Assembly: GCA_938743325.2 (NCBI GenBank)
Contig: OW568883.1
Location: 434,001-498,000 of the forward strand
Direction: 5' to 3'
From: Pycnococcus provasolii
Taxonomy: Eukaryota > Chlorophyta > Pseudoscourfieldiophyceae > Pseudoscourfieldiales > Pycnococcaceae
DNA length: 64,000 nucleotides
Position numbers and translations under genes: made by a program. The notes below the pieces were generated by a model. The model searched no databases and was not told the origin of the DNA. It saw only the letters and a list, made by a program, of their open reading frames with translations. Shown here piece after piece: positions 45,301 to 52,280 of this stretch. Each line of letters starts with the position of its first letter. Positions within the stretch are counted from its first letter, which is position 1.

Positions 45301-45337
45301 GGCACTCATGTTCGGTGGATGGGTCGCTTGGTCTTGA
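33383..45337 (+). CDS. ATM: ATM-family PI3K-like protein kinase
   Basis: 3984 residues from the ATG at 33383, in one exon of almost 12 kb. Apical serine/threonine kinase of the DNA double-strand-break response in the nucleus. A TAN-like motif lies near the N-terminus (about 30-60, LSTSIKPRERLHAI). A long HEAT-type solenoid and FAT region follow. The kinase domain begins about 3548 (RVDIIPGSVNMPKK) with DDMRQDAIM, catalytic loop FVGLGDRHQGNILI (about 3760) and HIDLGIAFE (about 3780), which match ATM rather than ATR, TOR or SMG1. The FATC ends LALMFGGWVAWS. The protein is about 900 residues longer than human ATM. A poly-Gly run sits before the kinase (about 3440-3453), and a Gly/acidic insertion (about 3868-3930) lies between kinase and FATC, where regulatory PRD sequence normally is. 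No frame break was seen. Confidence 0.95.
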   Translation: MVVDSAAAAAGVSGGGVSQHAHAHDASARSLLESLSTSIKPRERLHAITSLEALIENVSFARHVDAKSLVVRFVAPSKQEKRKLATWPALLRATCECVEKEHKASKSTKAGLKPVFTNAVLRVVQKADDAWRTGGRRMLAPCILDLFKHILEMVREDGETSVKNVSSNVSAEYRTLLSRLLDVPAYCQACVDEGAQEDQQPFAQLIFFYVDMLTENVNVLQATGSGQGHTTTAGGAASALTQRAKVLGSMLRRYPLDISPSLGIVLVEFLVDALRCDGVPLDGPAGAALVGALNQLMLRMGPDINVSWARQIDAAIAPKLLSTWTRHSTNELTREEIARYFRANLHLTWMQQRTQMDGDDDRDTAMASLRDCVGRELARIAENAAPRDAHAFRVPMREIGGAADARRYTGVVPRREVGLTLLAADLAVRCCHHPNGGAADAGGDGPSQKRARMSSTTSCSPSATVATTAIFANSAAALAAHCAESPAVYVPVLCCTLNHPLNSRMLDDGGREALLAALADSLPKALELGADVEARVSAGTQLWMLRWASHLAAAWSSGSHHADWLRVHRTVVEAMPLYARKERIVREAMDALSCMVACNLIDAHDVGMMPPETVIVAMPHEAEVDEPEALDEGAAAAAAAHIAGHSTIAPTMSTQLRRVSSTNATATVASTKSQWRSLPTSVAARLHFVGLCFAIQPHLSAKTRHEAMEWTARTMSAGASCAPGDIGGLVERALSRALVGLAGFERLAEATEEVERWEGAFHGLPLAEEDIEPESAGSRQVGNHANGAVATMLTSTWEQDAALVRGEEELHRQYGRSSGDVLAGVGETAFWHSSAYGEKKETNNSSKTTCWLGHAPISACALSPHERSGLLAQAARTCVDLLDEALDSRAMPLATSLWRYTSCMEVCLLFVSDGIARRWRGVDADAMNEQLNEVKRAHEAFAKRLGDALDSLDPVASLAAGKDPLFGAKAKAKATSSSTFADVEELREAALAASAMWCRARSFFSRMDSSAASMADAGHAVASLSAFASDFAQEASGSWASHLTRGLQGAFRTACQACSGGGRGDVAEIADEDAFDDIRSSDDAAAAGRARRARRACVVFARICASTTFADCGIAALRIFGGWLRDGFDGSDGIDDIISSSRDDMSEALEWDPMRELRTVARGYLELPKIGSEADKAPKHMDSSVLDEILYQMARSLLATISRFGASAIGDAPKALAACVYVCFAHSSLVGERRFGTALRAALESFRAVLCALRERARTRVFMASMSHDDFRSEPFSLAFFAMIELTACVEPVECNSVLTRAPQLELLATVAAQSLWTNEAAARAGTLHDTCNSQPDVETDGEAESSRNCFLKIFDKIVKGLDDTCYDLRMLAATYAAHIMFQAERWHDAGSSERLRGAVLSLGSRMRQHESGLSEDASRIAELVTGLARGSAAADAQKLFTECLKKLRMGSRKRRGNASSESQQSSQPRRASNGIRGPGDIRSYVQVQGTEAEMQASLQAKAKAAAAVSRTSTGIFFLARAATCSISLEREALSMIAFAAADGQDELLSLARVAFDAIAWAHERVPTGGAYGISEARSMDLTYHFALQQRPFAEILRLQQVFGAPGEPAAAFQRRWAVRLLTWYWTQRETRLLNYTNGVSQDDQSTEHSNESADAVDRDIVACLEAIRSPGSATSPQVAGLAFLRASHWRAIVPKLPILGMPSNAHDFRFDQERSLLLHMMGISKIREGKASRPTTSTWLPLDSSGRRTPIGLMIMEGDNEERLEQIYAHMERHMCDILYELFLLADPGTSTDLARAGSSGISSLAAELGAPSKASLKRAVRRPRFAMADIAYSVWALHKFKPEDVNTKPPLMDAAILFAVACRLTAYVDAARGECHTLERFACLETLIDAVTNPRDGNIGSQVSGGDAIGEANPAYLPPDVARILLHGIARTALRCAPVRPRACAAMASVLSTTRKRHSEIDESDRLALGDVCHAVVCACSFSAEAHATPVLKELIAALTDYPVAAEQDEGKLALRSSFPLPCRMVVSYDASMQSTPTLNMHVDESQCGDAKSAVAAFNMLRKAGINPPSWDVQVRLLAWRRMRHFDAMQARRERGLNRADAAPPVQLKENVMRDNDQRTCSVGGTFLTAHGVTLAKDTLAAREAAGTLASAGALRREARDLLSIVELTQDESLRELAGHLLVLAGPSNDPYDAVLSLESARWRMQGQAERKEESKSHMEERKKILSTATSGAWADALGNVEAAASQMITRANQRDFTYMADSADRLLKDHPLMKDIAQDRKRGPCVMLDCILFDALDVAVRCLCDNLGRAWWDVDGGVFGAAGEAGAQLTGCVCAALLSIFAHPVGSRVKSTRHLKRVLAARLGALRATGQDHLSWSSLLDDAMRRSLGADPVGAPPPPPPHDASLWRAACADVHRFSRLMCASLCYHSACPPLQALWPIALRDGNLARRLAPYALLFCAVQAGPTNFYHGVDDDGMPSQALDATPTANGEVAAVQEMEWEADGGAATTTRLVTHFNGVLLSNVAKDELLGPIASLGKGDDCNFYASAAARRSAQACTINVLRWLDFFRAQHIYSRRIQPLSRHGQDVLSAQTWAVPWYLMVTPEVIASASLAVKLDASCVFWCERAVRWEASLSASAAPEDEYMTTPGSSPASGSMLSTACPLSWHPKRACGLSTTDAMLLAVYRRSTKVSDGIYAVAAGADPDAGAALDATTGRWSSVVSTLAPAPGSSSKTLPPNLSDALRELGVSALSDRIFGGTLAETQRGVASQLGSWGVAASIDDNAGGEASFVSNVSAGVDCLTSDDATAFRACASRALASAFTAGGDHPFLALENAGMLDLLSMRLSAVACLEAAADGRWANPAAPRNMDAAAWHNAVDAEMNPLPRVAWLLARWDAIAPHDPLFGDDEMGTSVEDTAPRRGILGPQHATVMRAARDVLRDVQLAVLREHPLCTSCGDVMGVLPIYLTAAARECRLAGRTGMAQARLKELKRVADAWKTTTSSSKSPASDALAALVSTCDYLLWQREEADVLWDLGRRTMSREAHEYLCRMVGGIEGSMGRMEKNVHPVIRADITRSYASRLKACDQDDNATMIRLFDLAVESAMGEGSQPSQTNGGLHTACAPPLSDFLERFAVSQMALSDRPATSRGSQMLAPPALCHDHQRARVLCQSHFSFAEWSFTEMQSRLDYASGNEGKERERLREKRKKDLEDTKNLYLALREEYQKINKKGGNAEQQQKKHRELKDLASKHGTLTGMIEIDVREAEEARQVVETNRHHAARHYHLSLMEGDWNNVLGAYRLASLWFRFPKDSYVASMAVYGSSTPPSGGGAGATFVAQLSHKWIGLANLIASRLEPVDVGDPETAVFRRSMIDAMAALCIHHPHHALYDLLCVCHGSYGVNGRDTMGDHVSMTDGAYQVKYDRVRAARDCLNLVKESGGGGGGGGGGGGGGGGRRGAGRPGASSSTRVPISSTVDIRRVVSQYESVCEAYIELAAKPVRKQDVQTNDRDKLKVDIPRNISSLKDLDYVPIPTNQIPVSREARYPVTSYRSWKLISRVDIIPGSVNMPKKVELRDNYDATWSQCLKSQTAEHGHDDMRQDAIMIRFFRLANVLLSRDAATRARGLEMLTYRVIPFTPFAGVVEWVNDTVELRQCVNGCHMRHGKEGDYTPEHCRRKMDEVHADHNKVVARYAGKDTVDARNKVSASAAKVRDRFEDVCAHYRPCLHNFFLETQATPAAWSVGVSSFNRSAAASSIVGFFVGLGDRHQGNILIKRATCEVVHIDLGIAFETGKTLAMPESVPFRLTRDFVDGLGSSGVEGTFRRCCVETLRVLRDYSGPLLSTLEVFLYDPQYKWNLSTRQRHGIDRKRKGGGGGGGGGGRRRTRATGGGVEDDGDDDGGDVEEEEEEDGGGGGGGDDHPHADDNSMEDESTDARSALFRVREKLLGVCDDGLVRGAEGQASSLLSEATDVSRLALMFGGWVAWS

Positions 45338-45900
45338 AGCCTTAACTTTGAAATATTAAATTTGTGTGTGTGTGTGTAGTTGTAAATACGATAATCGTAC
45401 AGTACTTGATTTCTGATGATTTATGTAGAAAAGTACATCAAGTTTGCTGCGGGGGGCTGTGATGAACTATGTGTATTGACACAGTTAGCTAGCCGACTGT
45501 GTGTGTGTAACGTGTGTGCAAGGTTGTTGTTGGGACCAACCACAATAGGATAGGATAGTTCATATCCTGAGTACTACTGTAGAGTGTAAGAAGCCGATGA
45601 TATGGGTAAAACTTTTTCGCATACAAAAGTATGATAACAAACCTGAAACGGAGACGGAGACGGAAACAGAAACTTGTGATGCCATGCCATGCGCTGGGCT
45701 CACTGTAGGAAGGCCTAGTAGCCTGTCAGAGCAGCGCGGATGTACGTGACACAAAATTCACAAGTCCTCCTCCCGTCAAAAAAAAAAGGCACACCTCTCC
45801 TGTTTGTTGAAGTTGACGCGATTTTAGACTTTGCCATGTTATTGTGGGCGCAACGGAGGAGATAGTCTTCAAGAGACGATCAGCAGGCGGTAGACGCTAG
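45338..45900. other. ATM 3' flank, no gene seen
   Basis: About 560 bp of AT-richer sequence with a short GT run at 45363-45378, a CGGAGA/CGGAAA repeat near 45650-45670, and an A9 run near 45778. No recognisable frame. Confidence 0.6.
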
Positions 45901-46140
45901 CTAGAACCCACAACTGTCCGGCTGTGGGCATTCGGGCCGCGTCTCCGAGCATGCATCTGCTGAGAAGATGCCTTTCTTTCCTTTTTTCCCGCAGATGTAG
46001 TTGGTGGCAGTGTCGCGTGTGTGGCATACTGGTGGTTCTGTTGGAATGAAACCAGCCTTCAGCTTGCTCAGGTCTGCCTTGAGACTTGGTTGATCGTTGC
46101 CGATGCACACTTCGCCTCCGATTTTGACCAGCTCGCGGAG
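45901..46140 (-). pseudogene. Terminal-exon fragment of a receptor-L-domain paralogue
   Basis: On the minus strand the frame encodes GGEVCIGND, then SLKADLSKLKAGF, then CGKKGKKGIFSADAC, and stops at 45901. This is homologous to the last exon of the intact receptor-L gene at 47758 (GGDVCIGDE, SLDADLSSLVTGSF, VCGKEGNGLFTAEGC). No convincing upstream exons were found; the preceding sequence is antisense to the RRM gene, and an LRR-like stretch (LPQLSHVDSTLRL) appears in a different frame. It is a decayed or truncated duplicate, or the true 3' end of an antisense gene. Confidence 0.6.
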
Positions 46141-46905
46141 GCGATCGCAGGCGAAGTGTTGAGTCGACGTGAGACAGCTGCGGCAGCTGTGGAGCCACCA
46201 CAGCCAAAATGCTGCGTCTGCGCGAGACCTTACGCATTGTACCGAGGGCAATTTCACTGCGCGATGCGCGAGTGCAAGGTACCAGTGATAGTTTGCCCAG
46301 CCTGCGCCCCTAAGTGCTCGCGAAGTCATTTGCGATGCCCGCTGTGCACCGAGGGATACACGGCTCCCAAGCAGAGGCCAGCATTTCTGCGAAATGCAGC
46401 AATGGAGACTGATGCTACCGCAAAGTCGGAGACGGAATTCACGCAGGGTAGCACAAGTCACGTCGGCACAAAGTTCTCCCCGAATCGCCGCATTTTTTTC
46501 GGAAAATTGCCACTGCACGTCCGCGCATCGACGCTGCGCGAATTTGTGGTGCGCTGCTGCGATGGTGCGGTGAATGTGGAGCGCGTGTTATGGGCGATTG
46601 ACCCGTCAACTTGCGGTTTTTACGGCAGCGCATTCGTCGAGCTAAGCAGCGACGTGGAGGCGGAGCGAGTGCTATCTCAGGCATCGCATGTGCTCGACAA
46701 GCAGCTGGCTGCGCTTAGCAGATGCAAGAAGAGAAAGCGTCGAAGGCCTTCCGCTGGCGCCGAAGACAATCCGTTGTGGGCCCTCAAGCTGCTAGGCACG
46801 GAGAAGAGGGTGAAATTTGGTTTTGCTGCAAGCATATCATCTTCGCAATCTGATGGCTGCACCTTTGAGAGCGAAATTCCTCCCCTACCAGCATCCTGCA
46901 AATAG
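46021..46905 (+). CDS. Cys-rich zinc-binding and RRM protein; N-terminus uncertain
   Basis: Open frame of 294 codons beginning with GTG. The first in-frame ATGs are at 46264 and 46402, so the true start or an upstream exon is unresolved. The first ~40 codons are antisense to the receptor-L fragment and probably not coding. Residues about 63-115 hold ordered cysteine pairs (CCVCARPY, FHCAMREC, CPACAPKC, CPLC), a probable zinc module that resembles the Cys-rich tail of some rhodanese-like proteins. An RRM follows (RRIFFGKLPLHV as RNP2, GFYGSAFVEL as RNP1), then a basic stretch KKRKRRRPS that could be a nuclear localisation signal. RNA binding is likely; the process is unknown. Confidence 0.6.
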   Translation: MAYWWFCWNETSLQLAQVCLETWLIVADAHFASDFDQLAEAIAGEVLSRRETAAAAVEPPQPKCCVCARPYALYRGQFHCAMRECKVPVIVCPACAPKCSRSHLRCPLCTEGYTAPKQRPAFLRNAAMETDATAKSETEFTQGSTSHVGTKFSPNRRIFFGKLPLHVRASTLREFVVRCCDGAVNVERVLWAIDPSTCGFYGSAFVELSSDVEAERVLSQASHVLDKQLAALSRCKKRKRRRPSAGAEDNPLWALKLLGTEKRVKFGFAASISSSQSDGCTFESEIPPLPASCK

Positions 46906-47757
46906 AAAGGTGCGTGACTTGTTTTGTTTGCCCAGGTTGTTTTTTATTTCTTCGAGGAAAATGATGACGTCCGTGTGCCGCGGCAGACGAAGGGACACCC
47001 ACTACATTCGTCGGTCGTTCCGTTTACGGAGTCAAATTAAATGTGAACGTATCCGCGGGTGCATTCCACCTCTCGATGGCGTACTACGCCGTGGCCGGCG
47101 CTTGACAAATTCATAAATTTTGTTTCTGATTCCTCGATCAAACAAACACGACGATCCTTTATGCTTGATTGTATACATAAATGCGATGGAAAATTTCTAA
47201 CACAACACTTTCTTTCTTTCGAAACACACACGCCAATGTTATAAAATTAAAATCAGGTGTTTCGCGCTTCTTGCGCATCATCATGTGCAAGATAGAGATG
47301 CGCCACCGTGTGTTCTACTGTACTAGTAGAGAGACACCTGCTGTGTAACTAGTTTTGTAAGATTCGAATGTACAGGTAGTTGAAATTTTGATGTAGTTGA
47401 TTGGTGATTACACACAAAAGAAAACACAAACTGTGGTGATTCTTTTCTTGGCTGCAAGAAATTTCAAAAAAAAACGTGTTTGTCACCAAACTCTCTCTCT
47501 CTGTGTGTGTGTGTGTGTGTGTGTGTTCTCTCTCTCTCTCTCTGCTAGCATTCCTTCTGCTATTGTGCTTATTCCTGCTCACTCAGTAGTGGATGAGGAC
47601 GGCAAAACTGGTCAAAAATGCCGACTACTACTCGCTCGTCGTCAGCGGATTATTATCTCCATCCTCACGTCGGTCGTCGGTCGTGTTCAAGGCTTCTTCT
47701 TGGTTTTCTCCTTTTTCGTCTTTTTCGTCTTTTTCGTCTTTTTGTTTTTTTTCCTAT
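46906..47757. other. Intergenic region between convergent genes, with microsatellites
   Basis: About 850 bp. Contains a compound (CT)n(GT)n(CT)n microsatellite at 47491-47543 and a TTTTTCGTC repeat near 47707-47742. No coding potential recognised. Confidence 0.6.
47491..47543 (+). repeat. Compound CT/GT/CT microsatellite
   Basis: About six CT, then about twelve GT, then about eight CT dinucleotides in direct succession. Confidence 0.9.
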
Positions 47758-49496
47758 CTAGGAGGGTGGTGGGGGCGTGGGGCATGCCATCGACGGGCAT
47801 CCTTCTGCGGTGAAGAGACCATTGCCTTCTTTTCCGCAGACTTTTTCGGCTTCCAGGGGAGGCTGGGTTCCTCCTCCATAGCAAAACGGAAACCCAAGGA
47901 ACGATCCAGTCACCAACGAACTCAGGTCCGCGTCGAGCGATTGTTGGTTGCTTTCGTCGCCGATGCACACATCACCTCCATCTTCAAGGTTGGGTGCGCA
48001 CAGCGTCTGGAGATTGCTGTTGTCGAAAACCTGTAAGGTTGGAGGGATAGGTTGTCAGAGGGAAAAGGGGGATGGAGTGTGGTACGTGAGTTTGGTGTTG
48101 TTGTGACGATGAATGTATCTGCTGTGTTGGTTGCGTACGTCAAATCCATTGCTCGATGTCTCCAGCACAGGAATGGTGATGCCGACGAGGTTCTTGTTGC
48201 GTATGATCTGTTGTTGTTTTGTTTGTATTGAATGGTGGATTGGTGGTAGTGTAAGTTTGTGTTGTTGTTGTTGTGGTAACGATGAAATGACGAATCTATT
48301 TGTTGTGGGAAAGAATGAAAGAGACATGGGATGTCACGTACCTCCAAGGAGTCAGTCGTGTTGAGCTTGGGCAGGCTGAGTTGCTCGAGACCGTCGTTGT
48401 TGTCGATCTATTGTTATTGTTTGAAAGGTGGTACTGTAAGTTTTGGTGCTGTTGTTCTTGTGACGACGATGAATCCATTTGATGATGGGTTGTCACGTAC
48501 CTTGAGGAAAGCGAACACTGTCGTCAACTCAGGGAGCTTGACGTCGAGGCGATTCTGAGGCGTCGTCGTGAACTCAGGATTGTTGAAGATCTGTTGTTTT
48601 GTTTGTAGTTGGAGTTTTGTAGGAAAGAAGAGTGAGTGAGTTTCACATGCAGTGAGTGATGCGAGTTATTATGGTAGAAGAACAAACAAAAAGCAAGGAA
48701 TAAAAAGACAAGAGAACAGTGTGAGACGTACCTCGACGCTTCCCGCCTCCTTCAGCGCAGACAAGTCCACGGTGGTGAGCACTGGGTTGCCGTCGATCTG
48801 TGTGTTTAGAGAGGTGTGTGTTGTATATGTGTCGTTGAGTGGTGAGTACATGGTGAGTTTTGTGCAATCAGTTGAAAAGTCGATTATTGCTGTTCAAAGG
48901 GATACGTACTCGGATGTCCAGGTTCGAGTTACCCTCAAGACGAGGCGCGTAGATACTCATCAAAGAGCCTGCCCCATTACCGGTGAACTATTGTTGTTGT
49001 TATTATTTGTTGTTTGATGATACGACGAATGGTTGTTGTGTTGTTGTGAATATGTGATTTGGTTTGTTAGTGAGGTGCTACCAAATATTTTGTGTGTGTT
49101 CTGTCGAAGACACGCCATATTATTGTAGAAGAACATAAGGCAGAGCACCAAGAAGAAGATGAGAAAGGAAAGGAAGGAGGAGCGTACGTACCTTGAATCG
49201 ACCGAACGGGACCCCCGGTCCTGTCACCCAGTTGGCGAAGCGAACCTCCTCAAGATTTGTGAGTTCTCCAGATCCAAAGTTAAATTCCACCTCCTGGGAC
49301 GAGTTAGTCATGCATGGGAATGACACGACGGTGATGGCAGAAGGATTGCCGCCTAATTCTTCGATGTCAAACGCGATGTTGGGGAGGGTGATCCTTTCTC
49401 CTGAGCCGAATGGCTCGGGGTCGCACGAGGTATACTTGGTACCAACCAGGAACCTACTATTTTCTTCACAAGCAGTGCACTCCTCAAAAGCGTGCG

Positions 49497-49528
<32 letters not shown>

Positions 49529-50700
49529 GCTGCTGCTGTTGTTGTTGTTGTTGTTGTTGTTGTTGCTGCTGCTGTTGTTGTTGTTGTTGTTGTTGTTGCT
49601 GCTGCTGCTGTTGTTGTTGTTGTTGTTGTTGTGATGTCCTTGTGGGGAATGTCACGGTAGTCAATCTTGCTGAATTTGCTGGTTTCAACGTACGGTGGCT
49701 TCCCACAGTCGAGTGCCATGTGGTGTGGAATGCACTTTCCACCCTTTTGATGCGTTTTAAATGTAAGGATGCACTTTTCAGGTGTAGAATAGCCTCCTCC
49801 AAAGTGTCCAGCCATCGTACAAATTGCATTCTTGCGGCTGATATCGTCAATCGCACATACCCACTTTTCATTGTAGTAGTAGTGATTCGTGAGAGTGAAC
49901 GTCAAGCCATGCGCTTCTGACTTCGCATAGAAGTACTGAGTTTCGTATAGGGGCCGCGGGTAAGAAAGTTCGAGAAGCTGACGACGACGGCCATCACCAC
50001 CCGCATCACCACCATCACCACCAATGATGGGACCAATGGGATCACCAATGATGCTGCACCCATCACCATGGCACCCACCACCACCAGAAGCGTGAGTGAC
50101 AGTGTACCAAGTAGCTTCACTCGCATCATCACGAAGATCTTTTCCCCAGAAGGGAAGACAGTGTTCTTCCTTCTTTACTTCGCAAGGACCAGAGTAGTAG
50201 TCAAACTTGGCATACTTGCGATACTTCCATGTAAACGGCGAGTACCACTTCGGCTTGGGGTAGAACGTGTCGCACGGGTAGTGCTCGTCCTGCTCGTACT
50301 GCTTCCCATAGTACGGCCCAACTCCATATTTAGAGTCGTACTTGCTGTATCCAGAGCCGTACTTGCTGTATCCAGAGCCGTACTTGCTGTATCCAGAGTC
50401 GTATCCAGAGTCGTATCCAGAGTCGTACTTGTTGTCATTGTACTTGTTGCTGCTGTACTTCCACGTCCACGGCGCCCACCACTTGTACTTGGGATAGTAG
50501 CCTGATTTGTATTCTTCACCGTAGTAGCCTGAGTTGTATTCATCAACGTACTTCGTCGTCTCATAAGTCGTCGTCGTCGATTTGTCTGCGCTCACACCAC
50601 TCACGGCACTGAGCATTACGACGACAGCAAGCAGAGCGACCAGAACGGCTGATGACGCCGTGACGATCGATCGCATGTTCCTGACATTCGTCGTCATCAT
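47758..50700 (-). CDS. Secreted receptor-L-domain (Ecm33-like) surface protein, seven exons
   Basis: 716 residues. Exons: 49192-50700, 48910-48987, 48732-48797, 48501-48590, 48342-48407, 48139-48207, 47758-48030. All six introns are phase 0. Donors are GTACG[T/C]; acceptors mostly AACAACAG or AATAG. Exon 1 gives a signal peptide (LVALLAVVVMLSAVSGVSA), a Tyr/Gly-rich region with SGY-type repeats and two copies of a YPK-KW-P-TWKY motif, a Cys-containing domain, a Thr/Ala stalk and the first L-domain-like segment. Exons 2-7 each begin a solenoid repeat of the type I-x-x-N-x-x-L with a later LPxL, as in Ecm33/receptor L domains. The C-terminus is Cys-containing and Pro-rich, with no transmembrane helix. 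A TATAAAA element (50731-50737 on the minus strand) lies just upstream. Probably a cell-wall or surface glycoprotein; its function is inferred. Confidence 0.82.
49497..49631 (+). repeat. GTT/GCT trinucleotide array encoding a Thr/Ala stalk
   Basis: On the coding (minus) strand, AAC-type and AGC-type triplets read as ACA/GCA codons, giving four Thr blocks of 8-11 residues separated by three Ala blocks of 3-4. It is internally periodic at about 11-12 codons, which fits expansion of a Thr8-Ala3 unit. Confidence 0.9.
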
Positions 50701-51327
50701 CTTCGTTACTACCACTATTATGGTATACTGTTTTATATGAGCCAATCAACAAACGCCTGCGCTCTGCCTATCTATCAGGTATGATGAGGACCAACCGACC
50801 AACGTGTGCAGTGATTGATGAGGACCAATCAATGAACGAGCCAATCAATGAACGAAAGGAGCCAAGGTACCATACAAGCCTGCAAAAAAGCTGCACTGAC
50901 TACTCCGAACCACCACTGGGCACCACATTCACAGCGTGACATGTTTCGCATGAGCCGGGAATGGCGAACAAATAACGGGCGGAGGGGCCGAGGGTGAAAA
51001 GGTCCTCGGCCAAACAAACTCCCCCTTGTTCTTTTCACCCCCTTTTGGGGGATACACCGTTGCTTGGTGCATTTGGCCTGTCCTGTCCTTTGGGGTCCGG
51101 TCCGGCTTGGGTTTTGGTTTCCCAACGTCCGGACCATCCAACCTCTCGGAACGCACGCCCGCATGCTGGCTGAAACGGCGTTGATAGCCGACTCTCTTCA
51201 ATTGGACACATTCGTGCACTCGGCTTGGCGTACGCCGGTGGTCCTGCCTTCGGCCTTCCGCCAGTCCGCCGTGGACGATCGACTGTGACGACACTCCCAG
51301 TTGGGGGTTTGGGGTAGACCCAGCTAG

Positions 51328-51513
51328 CCACAGCGCAAGCAGCAGACACAGAACCGCCCGAACAGAGACAATCCGAAGACAAAAGATAAGTCACACATCC
51401 AATGCTACAACTGCGGACAGTTCGGACACTACATGAACGAATGCCCGAAACCGAAAAAAGACAACAGCGCATCGACGAAGACACCCCGGCCGCGGGTCCA
51501 AATAGTCTGGTGA
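51328..51513 (+). mobile_element. Retrotransposon Gag remnant with CCHC zinc knuckle
   Basis: Short open frame between an in-frame TAG and TGA. It is basic and Gln/Asn-rich, followed by CYNCGQFGHYMNEC (C-x2-C-x4-H-x4-C, starting 51403), then KPKK. This is the nucleocapsid knuckle of LTR-retrotransposon Gag. The rest of Gag and Pol is missing or scrambled. Confidence 0.8.
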
Positions 51514-51534
51514 AACGGATTATTTGGGGGTTAC

Positions 51535-52020
51535 ATGCAGGGCGCCAATAGGAGGCCGATCGGCACGCGTCAGGCTATTTACATGGAGGTTGCAGACACT
51601 CTGCTAGTCATGGCTGAGCACATGCATCAGGCGCTCCGCAAGGAGCGTAACGCTGGTGGCGGAGGCAACAAGAAGGCAGCGGCGGAACTACCACGCAAAC
51701 CACAGGACATCCTCAACGTGCTGAAAAACATGGGCTCCGACCTGAAGTACGAGGATGAGGCATGGCTGGCGGCACCGTGCGACCTGGCGCCCAACCACGG
51801 TACATGTTGGGAGAACAACGTGCGGAGCTGCCTGTTATCGTACGGTCAGATCAGCCGGAAATGCACGTTACCGGATCGGGAAAAGGCAGGCTCGCTGCCG
51901 AAGTGCAGAGCAGCGAGCACCACCATCAACAGCCACTCTTCCACTGGTACGTCTAAAGCGCAGGAAGGCACACTACTTACTGTGGTGCATTTTCGTGTGC
52001 TTCAGCATAGCGGGATGTAG
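51535..52020 (+). CDS. Unrecognised frame in retroelement remnant
   Basis: 161 residues from an ATG. The first ~110 residues have protein-like composition (YMEVADTLLVMAEHMHQAL; KPQDILNVLKNMGSDLKYE); the end is low quality. No family recognised. It lies between the Gag knuckle and an LTR-like segment, so it probably belongs to a decayed element, though a captured host fragment is possible. Confidence 0.25.
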   Translation: MQGANRRPIGTRQAIYMEVADTLLVMAEHMHQALRKERNAGGGGNKKAAAELPRKPQDILNVLKNMGSDLKYEDEAWLAAPCDLAPNHGTCWENNVRSCLLSYGQISRKCTLPDREKAGSLPKCRAASTTINSHSSTGTSKAQEGTLLTVVHFRVLQHSGM

Positions 52021-52280
52021 TACGAGCGCGTGGCATGCCACTCGGCAACCACATCATCCAGCACCAGCAGCTAGCGACTACGAGTGTGTTCGAGTCGACA
52101 AAGGGCGCAACGGAATTCCGCGGCAGTTCAAGCTGGGCAACCGTCGGAGCAAGCACACGCTTCGCGCTGACGTACGTTGTGCGGCTAACTCCAAGGCATG
52201 GGTTCGCGGTATGCAATTGATGGCTATCTTCATGTTTCTTGTCATGATTCAGCACCATCACGTGATTCATCAGCCCCCCT

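Noticed and set aside
33383-45337. Possibility that this kinase is TOR, ATR or SMG1
   Set aside because: Kinase and FATC residues follow ATM (GLGDRHxxNIL, HIDLGxAFE, VEGxFRRCC, and GW-AW at the end).
49410-49634. Poly-leucine / poly-cysteine plus-strand frames
   Set aside because: Produced by the GTT/GCT triplet array; the minus strand reads a Thr/Ala stalk within a spliced gene.
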